This document shows positions 1 through 6,790 of a DNA stretch of 12,508 bases, piece after piece (position 1 is the stretch's first letter; the number at the start of each line of letters is the position of its first letter). The DNA is from Acidimicrobiia bacterium (GTDB taxonomy: Bacteria > Actinomycetota > Acidimicrobiia > Acidimicrobiales > CATQHL01), in NCBI GenBank assembly GCA_021296435.1, contig JAGWAK010000018.1, forward strand, positions 32,055 through 44,562. The letters run 5' to 3'. The notes beneath the pieces were generated by a model, which searched no databases, was not told the origin of the DNA, and saw only the letters and a list, made by a program, of their open reading frames with translations. The position numbers and the translations under genes were made by a program.

Positions 1-852
1 GGGCTCAAGGGGCGCCGCCGGTGCGGTGGGCGGCAGCGGGGCGGGCATGACCGCCGGCCGGTCGCTGACGGGGATCCGGCGCAGGGCGGGCCCGGCGAGC
101 CTCGCCGAGCCGCCGCGGCAGCCAACCTCGACGTCGACCACGAGGACCTCCTCGGCAAACGCCTGCGCCTGGGCGGTGACCGAACCACCCGCGCCCAGGA
201 CCAGTGACCGGCCGTCGAAGAGCAACTCGTCCTGCCCACCCACGAGGTTCACGTAGACCACCGGGCAGCCGGTCCGCTCGATGCGCCGGCGCAGGACGCC
301 GAGGCGCTCCTCGAGCTTGCCGATGTTGTACGGGGAGGCGTTGAGGTTGATGATCAACTCGGCGCCGCCGGCAACCAGTTGCTCCACCGCGCCGCCGTCG
401 ATCCAGATGTCCTCGCAGATGGAGATCCCCACCGCCACGCCGGCGATATCGAACAATGCCTCCGGTGTGCCCGCGCTGAAGTGGCGCTTCTCGTCGAAGA
501 CGCCGTAGTTGGGCAGGTGGGCCTTGCGCTCCACACCGGCGGTGGCGCCGTCGGCACACACCGCGGCCGCGTTGAACAGCTTTCCCCCCTCGCCGGAGGT
601 GGGCAATCCCACGACCGCCGCGCAACGCCCGGTGGCCGCGGCGATCTTCTCCAGCGCCGCCTGGCAGTCCAGCGCGAAGCGCGGCTTGGCCAGCAGGTCC
701 TCCGGCGGGTAGCCGCTGACGGCCAACTCCGGGAAGACCGCCACGTCGCCGCCGCGCTCTGTCACCTCCGCCAGCGCCGCGAGCATCCGCTCGACGTTGC
801 CGTCGAGATCGCCGACGGTGAGGTTCAGCTGGCAGATGCCAACCCGCAGCAT
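1..852 (-). CDS. nadE: Glutamine-dependent NAD(+) synthetase, N-terminal glutaminase (nitrilase) domain, partial
   Basis: The last step of NAD synthesis, amidation of nicotinate adenine dinucleotide, uses ammonia released from glutamine by this domain. I read 284 residues in frame from ATG at 852 to the window edge, so the C-terminal synthetase domain lies outside. The nitrilase catalytic triad is visible: Glu42 in FPELAVSGYPPEDLL, Lys110 in ERKAHLPNYGVFDE, and Cys146 in ISICEDIW. The motif NLNASPYNIGK, typical of this family, follows. A GTG directly precedes the ATG in frame (853-855), so the start could be one codon earlier; the family usually begins as it does here, with a short hydrophobic strand. 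The gene lies 47 bp downstream of glnA on the same strand, and GlnA makes its co-substrate glutamine. The frame is open throughout. Family assignment is confident; that the missing half is intact cannot be seen. Confidence 0.93.
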   Translation of the reverse strand, partial: MLRVGICQLNLTVGDLDGNVERMLAALAEVTERGGDVAVFPELAVSGYPPEDLLAKPRFALDCQAALEKIAAATGRCAAVVGLPTSGEGGKLFNAAAVCADGATAGVERKAHLPNYGVFDEKRHFSAGTPEALFDIAGVAVGISICEDIWIDGGAVEQLVAGGAELIINLNASPYNIGKLEERLGVLRRRIERTGCPVVYVNLVGGQDELLFDGRSLVLGAGGSVTAQAQAFAEEVLVVDVEVGCRGGSARLAGPALRRIPVSDRPAVMPAPLPPTAPAAPLEP

Positions 853-873
853 CACTTCAGGCTAGCGACGGGG

Positions 874-893
874 CTCCGGGGGCGACCCCGGGG
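874..893 (-). terminator. GC-rich hairpin between glnA and nadE
   Basis: The stem pairs 874-881 with 886-893 (8 bp, one G-T pair) around a GCGA loop. It begins 7 nt after the glnA stop codon. No T-run follows in the direction of transcription, and nadE starts about 20 nt further on. It may therefore be a weak or partial terminator, or an mRNA-stabilising structure, rather than a full stop for the operon. Confidence 0.35.
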
Positions 894-899
894 TACCGC

Positions 900-2327
900 T
901 CAGATGGAGTAATACAGCTCGAACTCCATGGGATGCGGGCGCAGGGCGACCGTGTCGATCTCCTCCCGCTTGGCCTCGATGTACGACTCCAGGAGCGACT
1001 CGCCGAAGACCCCGCCGACCCGCAGGAAGTCGTGATCCTCCTCGAGCGCGTCGAGTGCCCGGCCGAGCGAGGCGGGAACCGTCGCCACACCCGCCAACTC
1101 CTCGGGCGACAGCGAGTAGATGTCCTTATCGAGGGGATCCGGCGGTTCGATGCCCTTCAGCACGCCGTCGAGACCGGCGAGCAGGATGGCGGCGAAGGCC
1201 AGGTAGGGGTTCGCGGACGGGTCGGGACACCGGAACTCGATGCGCTTTGCGGCGGGGCTCTCCGAGACCAGCGGAATGCGGATCGCCGCGGAGCGGTTGC
1301 GCTCGGAGTACACCAGATTCACCGGTGCCTCGTATCCCGGGACGAGTCGCTTGTAAGAGTTGACGGTCGGGGCCGCGAACACCAGGATCGCCGGGGCGTG
1401 GGCCAGCACACCCCCGGTGAAGTGGCGCGCCATCTCCGACAGGCCGGCGTAGTTGTCGCGGTCGTAGAAGAGCGTCTCACCGTCCTTCCACAGCGACATG
1501 TGCACGTGCATGCCCGATCCGTTGTCGCCGTAGATCGGCTTCGGCATGAACGTGACGGTCTTCTGCGCCCGCGCTGCCACGTTCTTGCACACGTACTTGT
1601 AGAGCTGCACCTTGTCGGCCATCGCCAGCAGGTGATCGAAGCGCATGTCGATCTCGGCCTGCCCGGCCGTGCCGACCTCGTGATGGTGCAACTCCACCTC
1701 CACCCCGCACTCCTCGAGCGTGGCGACCATCTCCGCCCGAAGGTCCTGGTGGCCGTCGAGGGGCGGCAGTGGGAAGTAGCCCGACTTGTAGCGGATCCTG
1801 TGGCCGAGGTTCGGATCGTCACGGGCATCGAGGGTGTCGCCGCTGGTCCAGATGCCCTCCACCGAGCGCACCTCATAGGCCGCCCCGTAGGGGTCGTTGT
1901 GGTAGTTCACCCCGTCGAAGATGAAGAACTCGGCCTCGGGTCCGACGTAGCAGGTGTCGGCCAGGCCGGTGCCCTGCAGGTAGCGCACTGCCCGCTTGGC
2001 GACGACCCGGGGGTCCTTGAAGTACTCGAAGCCGGTCACCGGGTCGTAGACGGTGCACAGCAGGGCGAGGGTCTTGTGCTTGAAGAACGGGTCGACGAAG
2101 CCGGTGTCGGCATCGGGGAGCAGGAGCATGTCCGACCGGTCGATCGTCTGGAAGCCGGTGATCGAGGAACCGTCGAAGCCCAGCCCCTCGGTGAAGACGG
2201 CCTCGGTCAGCTGATGCGCGGGAAGCGTGTAGTGGTGCTGCGTGCCGGTTACGTCGGTGAACCGCATGTCCACGAACTGGATGTCCTCGGCTGCCAAGCG
2301 CGAAACAACGTCAGCGGGAGTTGTCAT
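900..2327 (-). CDS. glnA: Glutamine synthetase, type I (GSI)
   Basis: This is the cytoplasmic dodecameric enzyme that joins ammonia to glutamate with ATP. The 475-residue length fits GSI. Visible motifs in order are FDGSSI (51-56), the metal-ligand segment GPEAEFF (129-135), the ATP/glutamate segment PKPIYGDNGSGMHVHMS (262-278), KRLVPGYEAP (326-335) and RIEFRCPDPSANPYLAF (362-378). Tyr404 in DKDIYSLSPEE sits where the adenylylated tyrosine lies in the GSI-beta subtype, so control by a GlnE-type adenylyltransferase is likely; that enzyme is not in the window. The start is ATG at 2327 with a strong ribosome binding site. The 132 bp upstream gap holds no promoter I can call. nadE follows at 47 bp. 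The frame is full length, with no sign of damage. Confidence 0.97.
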   Translation of the reverse strand: MTTPADVVSRLAAEDIQFVDMRFTDVTGTQHHYTLPAHQLTEAVFTEGLGFDGSSITGFQTIDRSDMLLLPDADTGFVDPFFKHKTLALLCTVYDPVTGFEYFKDPRVVAKRAVRYLQGTGLADTCYVGPEAEFFIFDGVNYHNDPYGAAYEVRSVEGIWTSGDTLDARDDPNLGHRIRYKSGYFPLPPLDGHQDLRAEMVATLEECGVEVELHHHEVGTAGQAEIDMRFDHLLAMADKVQLYKYVCKNVAARAQKTVTFMPKPIYGDNGSGMHVHMSLWKDGETLFYDRDNYAGLSEMARHFTGGVLAHAPAILVFAAPTVNSYKRLVPGYEAPVNLVYSERNRSAAIRIPLVSESPAAKRIEFRCPDPSANPYLAFAAILLAGLDGVLKGIEPPDPLDKDIYSLSPEELAGVATVPASLGRALDALEEDHDFLRVGGVFGESLLESYIEAKREEIDTVALRPHPMEFELYYSI

Positions 2328-2333
2328 GGTGAT

Positions 2334-2338
2334 CCTCC
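2334..2338 (-). promoter_or_regulatory. Ribosome binding site of glnA
   Basis: GGAGG on the minus strand, 6 nt before the ATG at 2327. It fixes the glnA start. Confidence 0.8.
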
Positions 2339-2459
2339 ACTCGGTCCGGTGCCGCCAGTGCGCGTCCCCCGGTGACGTTGACTGGAGACAACTGGAAGCC
2401 TAGGAGAATCTTGCCCGGGGCGGGCGACGGCTGTCCCGGCTCGCGCAATCCGGCGTCAC

Positions 2460-3995
2460 TCAGGACCGCCGGTCAGTGGGCCACACCGGCGGGCAGCCCA
2501 TCGCCAGCCAGGTGGCGGCGGCGACCGCCACGAACACCGCGTCCGAACCGTTCACCGGCTCGCCATCGCTGTCGACGATCCGCACATCCACCGGGGGCGT
2601 CCGCGACGCCGGCACCACCCCGAAGGATCGCACCGTCAGATCCGCCACAGCGCCGGAGTCGTCGGTTGCGATGGCCTCAGAGGTCACGAGGCTGTAGGCC
2701 ATGTGCGCGGCGCCGATGCAGTACGAGCGCAGCACGACCTCGTCCAGCAGGTGCCCGCAGTCGACCTCCACGGAGATGACCTCGCCGACGTGCGCGGTGG
2801 CCACCCCGCCACCGGGCAACCGGACCGCATCCGCCGTACCGCGTGCGCCGGCCAGCAGGGCCAGCGCCTCGAGCACACCGGCGGCGCGCGGTTCCGCCGA
2901 GGTGGGCGGTCCGGCGACATCGGTCTCGATGACCTCCAGGCCGGGCGCCACCGCGGCGACGGCCTCGACGATTCCCGGTGTCCGCGCCACGGCCAGCCGC
3001 CCGCTGCCGTCGGCGTTGGCCCCGCCGGCAACCGGCGGGCGCTTGGGCCCCAGACGGGTGGCGTCGGGACGGGAGTACAGCACCCGCACCGGCCGGCCCG
3101 TCTCCTCCGCGAGCCGCCGAGCCACCGCCGGGGCGTCCGAGCGGGCCTTGGCGCCGCACGCGCCGCCGGTGGCAAGCGGGTCGGGCGGGGCACACCACGA
3201 GGCGTCCAGCTCCAGATAGGCCGGCTCGCTCCAGCAGGTCTGCAGAGTGCGGTCCCAGGCGCCCGGTGGCACCTCCAGCGGCGGCGTGGGGCGCAGCGTG
3301 CTGCGCCGTCCCTCGGCTGCCCCCGCTGCCTGGCGCGCCTCAGCCAGCGTCTCTCCCAGCGCCCAGCCCCCATCCGGTGCCGGGACCGCCACCAGGGCGT
3401 CGGGAGGGGCCGAGTCGTCGGCGAATCCTCCCTCGCCGCACGCCACGTGTGGGCCGGCGACCTGCGATCCCCCGCCCTCGATGGCCGCTCTGCGGGCGGC
3501 GGCGGCGAAATCGCGCGACCCGCCGGGCACGTGCGCCCCCTCTTCGACCGCCCGGGCGGCCTCCAGGATCGTCTGCCAGCCGGTGCAGCGGCACAGATGG
3601 GCGGACAGTGGCCCGCTGGGATCGGCACCCGGCGAGCGCCGTGAAAGGCTCTCGAGCCGCAGGATGATGCCCGGTGTGCAGAAACCGCACTGGCTGGCGC
3701 CGGTGGCACAGAAGGCGTCCGCCCAAGCCTCCCTTCGGGCGGGATCCAGACCCGCGAGCGTCGTGATCCGGCGACCCGCCATGCGCCGTGCCGGTGTGAC
3801 GCAGGCCACCCTGGCGGCGCCGTCCACCAGCACCGTGCAGGCACCGCACTGCCCCTGCGGACTGCAACCGTCCTTCACCTCGCGGATGCCGAGGTGCTCA
3901 CGCAGCAACGTCAGCAGCGAGAAGTCGCCGGCGGGCGCGCTGACGGGGCGACCGTCGACAGTGAGGGTGATGTGGTCGCCGGCAGGCGCCGGCAC
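2460..3995 (-). CDS. Fusion of molybdenum-hydroxylase [2Fe-2S] subunit with a shortened molybdopterin-subunit-like region
   Basis: The protein is 511 residues from GTG at 3995. Residues 8-75 form a plant-type ferredoxin domain with cluster cysteines C44, C50, C53 and C65. Residues 80-155 form the second [2Fe-2S] domain with C103-G-F-C106 and C135-R-C137-TGW. Together these equal the small subunit of CO dehydrogenase or xanthine dehydrogenase (CoxS type, about 160 residues). Residues 178-511 resemble pieces of the large molybdopterin subunit: EPAYLELDASW, then GGACGAKARSDAP followed by LAEETGRPVRVLYSRPDATR, and a C-terminal DGEPVNGSDAVFVAVAAAT resembling the GEPP segment that carries the active-site glutamate. 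The hammerhead domain and much of the first cofactor-binding half are missing, since large subunits are usually 750 residues or more. The frame is open upstream to 4310, but that part overlaps erpA. GTG 3995, 5 nt after the erpA stop, is the first sensible start, and no Shine-Dalgarno is evident. Substrate is unknown, and cofactor binding is uncertain. Confidence 0.8.
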   Translation of the reverse strand: MPAPAGDHITLTVDGRPVSAPAGDFSLLTLLREHLGIREVKDGCSPQGQCGACTVLVDGAARVACVTPARRMAGRRITTLAGLDPARREAWADAFCATGASQCGFCTPGIILRLESLSRRSPGADPSGPLSAHLCRCTGWQTILEAARAVEEGAHVPGGSRDFAAAARRAAIEGGGSQVAGPHVACGEGGFADDSAPPDALVAVPAPDGGWALGETLAEARQAAGAAEGRRSTLRPTPPLEVPPGAWDRTLQTCWSEPAYLELDASWCAPPDPLATGGACGAKARSDAPAVARRLAEETGRPVRVLYSRPDATRLGPKRPPVAGGANADGSGRLAVARTPGIVEAVAAVAPGLEVIETDVAGPPTSAEPRAAGVLEALALLAGARGTADAVRLPGGGVATAHVGEVISVEVDCGHLLDEVVLRSYCIGAAHMAYSLVTSEAIATDDSGAVADLTVRSFGVVPASRTPPVDVRIVDSDGEPVNGSDAVFVAVAAATWLAMGCPPVWPTDRRS

Positions 3996-4000
3996 AGAGG

Positions 4001-4303
4001 TCAGCTGAAGGACTGCCCGCAGCCGCAGGTGCGCTGGGCGTTGGGGTTGTCGATGGAGAAGCCGGCGTTCTGCAGGCTGGCGCCCTGCAGCAGCATGGCG
4101 CTGGATTGATCCACAATGACGTCGACACCCTCGAACTCGGCGCTCTGGTCGTTGTCGTTGACCTCGGTGTCGAAGTACATCTCGTAGCTGAAACCCGAAC
4201 AGCCACCCGGGCGGACGGCCACGCGCAGTGCCAGCCCCTCTTCGCCCTCCTGGGTGAGCAACTCGCCCACCTTGCTCGCCGCATCGGGAGTTAGCGTGAT
4301 CAT
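4001..4303 (-). CDS. erpA: A-type iron-sulfur cluster carrier (ErpA/IscA/HesB family)
   Basis: Small cytoplasmic protein that holds an Fe-S cluster and passes it to target enzymes. The 100 residues carry the three conserved cysteines of the family: C35 in RPGGCSGFSYEM, and C93 and C95 in the C-terminal CGCGQSF. Length and motif spacing match the family. The start is ATG 4303 behind AAGGAG. The stop lies 5 nt before the GTG of the molybdenum-hydroxylase-like fusion, so the two are probably co-transcribed and that two-cluster protein is a plausible client. Upstream, mrp, another Fe-S biogenesis gene, is divergent. The ErpA label rather than IscA is by analogy with actinobacterial naming. Confidence 0.92.
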   Translation of the reverse strand: MITLTPDAASKVGELLTQEGEEGLALRVAVRPGGCSGFSYEMYFDTEVNDNDQSAEFEGVDVIVDQSSAMLLQGASLQNAGFSIDNPNAQRTCGCGQSFS

Positions 4304-4309
4304 GAAACA

Positions 4310-4315
4310 CTCCTT
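4310..4315 (-). promoter_or_regulatory. Ribosome binding site of erpA
   Basis: AAGGAG on the minus strand, 6 nt before the ATG at 4303. It decides the start against longer open frames that overlap this region. Confidence 0.8.
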
Positions 4316-4443
4316 GGTCGATTGCCTCGCCTCATCGCTACCTCCGAAGGGGCTTCGATCCGCAGATCCGGGGGACGGACCGGCCCGATCAGCTTACCCG
4401 AGGCGGCCCGGGGCCGGCACGGCTCCGGCCACAGAGCGCCCCG

Positions 4444-4449
4444 TAGACT
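4444..4449 (+). promoter_or_regulatory. Possible -10 element for a leaderless mrp transcript
   Basis: TAGACT fits the TANNNT pattern and lies 7 nt before the GTG at 4457, so transcription would begin at or next to the start codon. No Shine-Dalgarno precedes this GTG, as expected for a leaderless message, which is common in actinobacteria. I see no matching -35 box. This is a pattern call only. Confidence 0.3.
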
Positions 4450-5268
4450 TCGCAGCGTGACCGTCGCCCCACCGCACGATCCACCACCGCCGACGAACGA
4501 GGCCGTGATGGCGTTGCTGAGCGATGTCATCGACCCCGAACTCGGCAGCAACATCGTCGAGTTGGGGATGGTCAAGGGAACCGAGGTGGACCCCGGTGGC
4601 CAGGTCACCGTGACCGTCGCCCTCACCACGATGGGCTGTCCCCTGCGGGCGCAGATCCAGCGCGACGTGCGCAACCGGGTGGCATCCCTGCCGGGTGTTT
4701 CCGGCGTGGACATCTCCTGGACCGAACTCTCCTCCGCCGGCAAGGCCAAGGCCATGGCCATCGCCCGGCGGAACATCGCCGAGACCGCGCCGGACACGGA
4801 GATCCCCGTCACCACCAAAGTGCTGCTGATCGCCTCCGGCAAGGGCGGCGTCGGCAAGTCCTCGATCTCGGTGAACCTCGCCGTGGCGCTGGCCACCGAG
4901 GGGATGACCGTCGGGCTGCTCGACGCCGACATATGGGGCTACTCGGTGCCCCGCATGCTGGACCTCACCGGCCGCCTCGAGGGAGCCGAGACCGAACGCA
5001 AGATCCTGCCGCAGACCCGGGAGGTCGGCGAGGGCACCCTGAAGGTCGTCTCGATGGGCCTGCTGGTGGACGACGAGCAGACGGCGCTGATGTGGCGCGG
5101 TCTCATCCTGAACCGGGCGGTGCGCCACTTCCTGGAGGACGTGCTGTGGGGACCCATGGATTTCCTGGTGGTCGACATGCCGCCGGGCACCGGCGACGTG
5201 CAGATGGGGATCGCCAAGCTGCTGCCCCGATCCGAGATGATCATCGTCACAACCCCGTCGCGCAGCCT

Positions 5269-5299
5269 CCAGAACGTGGCGGGGGGCGCCGCGTTCTGG
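5269..5299. repeat. Imperfect palindrome at the left inversion junction
   Basis: CCAGAACGTGGC (5269-5280) and GCCGCGTTCTGG (5288-5299) pair at 11 of 12 positions around a 7-nt G-rich loop. The left arm belongs to the intact mrp coding strand (LQNVA). The right arm is the inverted copy of the AQNAA codons from further along the gene. The palindrome therefore results from the inversion bringing two similar coding stretches together. Confidence 0.7.
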
Positions 5300-5411
5300 G
5301 CGGCCAGCCCCTCGCCGCCTCCCTCGCCGAACAGCGCATGGCGCGTGCCGTCGGGTGCCTGATACGCGGTCATGTTCTCGATGACGCCGGCGATGCGGAG
5401 GTAGTTGTTCC
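5281..5411 (-). other. Inverted internal segment of mrp
   Basis: Read on the minus strand, this stretch encodes NNYLRIAGVIENM, then TAYQAPDGTRHALFGEGGG, then EGLAAQNAAPP. This is the part of an actinobacterial Mrp that belongs between the QNVA and LLGKVPIDPLV parts on the plus strand. Turning it back joins AAPP to LLGKV in a natural way. The distance from the last native codon (5279) to the resuming codon (5412) is 133 nt, not a multiple of three, and about 7-8 residues between VA and NNYLRI are absent. An inversion with loss of about 20 or 23 nt at the junction fits both facts. Junction positions are good to a few bases because of C and G runs. Confidence 0.85.
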
Positions 5412-5614
5412 CTGCTGGGCAAGGTGCCGATCGACCCGCTGGTCTCGCCCTCCAGCGACGCCGGGGAGCCGTTCGTGCTGGGCGAGGGCCCCGCCGCCGA
5501 GGCCTTACGCGACGTCGCCAAGCGGCTGGTGGAGGAGCTGGTGCCGGCCGGCGCGCTGGCCGGCTGCAGCGCGCATACCGCAGGGACGCCCGTCAGCCTG
5601 CAACGACGCACTTC

Positions 5615-6778
5615 GTGAACTTCCGCTTCAGTGACGAGCAGCTGGCATTCCGCCGGATGCTGCGTGACTGGGTGGAGAGAGAGTGCCCCAAGTCCGTGGC
5701 CCGCGAGCTCGAGGCCGCCGAGGGGCAGTACCCGTATGAGCTCTGGGACCGCATGGCCGAGGCCGGATTCCACGCCATCGGCATCGATCCCGCCGACGGT
5801 GGCCAGGGGGGGACGGCGGTGGATCAGGCGCTGCTGTGCGCCGAACTCGGACGGTCGCTCGCCGGGCTGACGTGGATCTGGGGCATCTCCTCATTCGCCG
5901 GAGCCAAGTCGCTCAGTGCCTTCGGATCCGACGAGCAGAAGGAGCGCTTCCTCGGTGACCTGGCCGCGGGCAGGCTGCGCTTCGCCATCTCGGTGACTGA
6001 GCCCGGCGGCGGCACCGACCTGCTGGGCGCACTGCGAACCACCGCCGAGCGCTGCGACGGCGGCTGGCGCATCTCCGGGCGAAAGATCTGGTGCACGGCG
6101 GCGGCGCAGTCCGACTACCTGCTACTGCTGGCCCGCTCGGACCCCGACCCGCCGCGCAAGAGCCTGGGCACCACGGTGTTCCTGGTCCCCCAGCCCACAA
6201 GCGGTCTCGAGCTCACGTCGATCCCCAAGCTGGGCATGCGGGCCGTGCCCTCCTACGAGGTCTACCTCGACGGGGTCTTCGTGCCTGACGAGTTGGTGCT
6301 TGGCGAGGTGGGGCGCGGCTGGCACCAGCTGCTGGCCTCGCTGAACAACGAGCGGATCCTGGTGGCGGCGCTGTGCTGCGGCGTGCTGGAGGGCGTGCTG
6401 GAGGAGGCGGTGGCTCACCTCAACGAACGGGAGGCGTTCGGCCGCCGGCTCGGCGAGTTCCAGGCCCTGCAGCACTACGTGGCCGACATCAGGATGTGGC
6501 AACGCCAAGCGGAACTGGTCACCTACGAGGCCGCCTGGCTGCAGTCGATCGGCGAGCCCTGCGGGACCGAGGCCACGATGGCCAAGGTGCTGGCCTCGGA
6601 GTACGCCACCGCCGCCGCCGACCTGGGCATCCAGATGCTCGGCGGCATGGGGTACGCCATGGAAACGCACATGCAGCGCTACTGGCGGGACACCCGCATC
6701 TACCGCATCGCCCCCATCAACAACGAGATGGCCCGCAGCCTCATCGCCGAATCCTGCGGGCTGCCCAGAGGTCTCTGA
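5615..6778 (+). CDS. Acyl-CoA dehydrogenase family flavoprotein
   Basis: FAD enzyme that introduces an alpha-beta double bond into an acyl-CoA or a related thioester. The 387-residue length is normal. Visible are the N-terminal helical domain (FSDEQLAFRRMLRDWV), the middle-domain signature AISVTEPGGGTD with KIWCTAAAQSDYLLLLAR, and the C-terminal REAFGRRLGEFQALQHYVADI and QMLGGMGYA. The usual C-terminal EGTNE motif that carries the catalytic Glu in many members reads IAPINNEM here, so that Glu is replaced (Pro367). Glu246 in LNNERILVAA lies where isovaleryl- and long-chain-type enzymes carry their base and could serve instead. The GTG start overlaps the mrp stop as GTGA, and no Shine-Dalgarno is seen, so translation was probably coupled to mrp. 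The substrate cannot be told. selA follows after 12 nt. Confidence 0.9.
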   Translation: MNFRFSDEQLAFRRMLRDWVERECPKSVARELEAAEGQYPYELWDRMAEAGFHAIGIDPADGGQGGTAVDQALLCAELGRSLAGLTWIWGISSFAGAKSLSAFGSDEQKERFLGDLAAGRLRFAISVTEPGGGTDLLGALRTTAERCDGGWRISGRKIWCTAAAQSDYLLLLARSDPDPPRKSLGTTVFLVPQPTSGLELTSIPKLGMRAVPSYEVYLDGVFVPDELVLGEVGRGWHQLLASLNNERILVAALCCGVLEGVLEEAVAHLNEREAFGRRLGEFQALQHYVADIRMWQRQAELVTYEAAWLQSIGEPCGTEATMAKVLASEYATAAADLGIQMLGGMGYAMETHMQRYWRDTRIYRIAPINNEMARSLIAESCGLPRGL

Positions 6779-6790
6779 AGGGGCCATAGC

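Larger units (their letters stand above)
4457..5618 (+). pseudogene. mrp: Mrp/ApbC-type Fe-S cluster carrier ATPase, disrupted by an internal inversion
   Basis: Mrp/ApbC proteins are P-loop ATPases that carry Fe-S clusters in the cytoplasm. From GTG 4457 the frame encodes an N-terminal MIP18/DUF59 domain (about residues 14-95, with DVIDPELGSNIVELGMV), the P-loop GKGGVGKSS (128-136), DADIWGYSVPRM and VVDMPPGTGDVQMG. Homology stops abruptly after SRSLQNVA (to about residue 275). The frame then runs through 26 unrelated residues to a TGA at 5360-5362. Homology resumes in another plus frame at 5412 with LLGKVPIDPLV and continues through AAEALRDVAKRLVEELVPA to a stop at 5616-5618. The missing middle lies inverted at about 5281-5411. 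The final TGA overlaps the GTG of the acyl-CoA dehydrogenase by 4 nt, which supports the 3' part as the true gene end. As assembled, a truncated protein of 301 residues would result. ATG 4508 is an alternative start. Confidence 0.85.

Noticed and set aside
933..2375. Long plus-strand open frame of 480 codons opposite glnA
   Set aside because: It is a frame shadow of a strongly conserved gene in GC-rich DNA; the product has no recognisable domain.
2339..2459. A GlnR-type operator or promoter ahead of glnA
   Set aside because: One GTCAC half-site is present, but no partner half at the right spacing. A TAGGCT -10 candidate has no -35.
2460..4310. A single 616-residue minus-strand gene starting at 4310
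   Set aside because: The first 105 codons overlap erpA in another frame and show no family resemblance. Homology begins right after GTG 3995.
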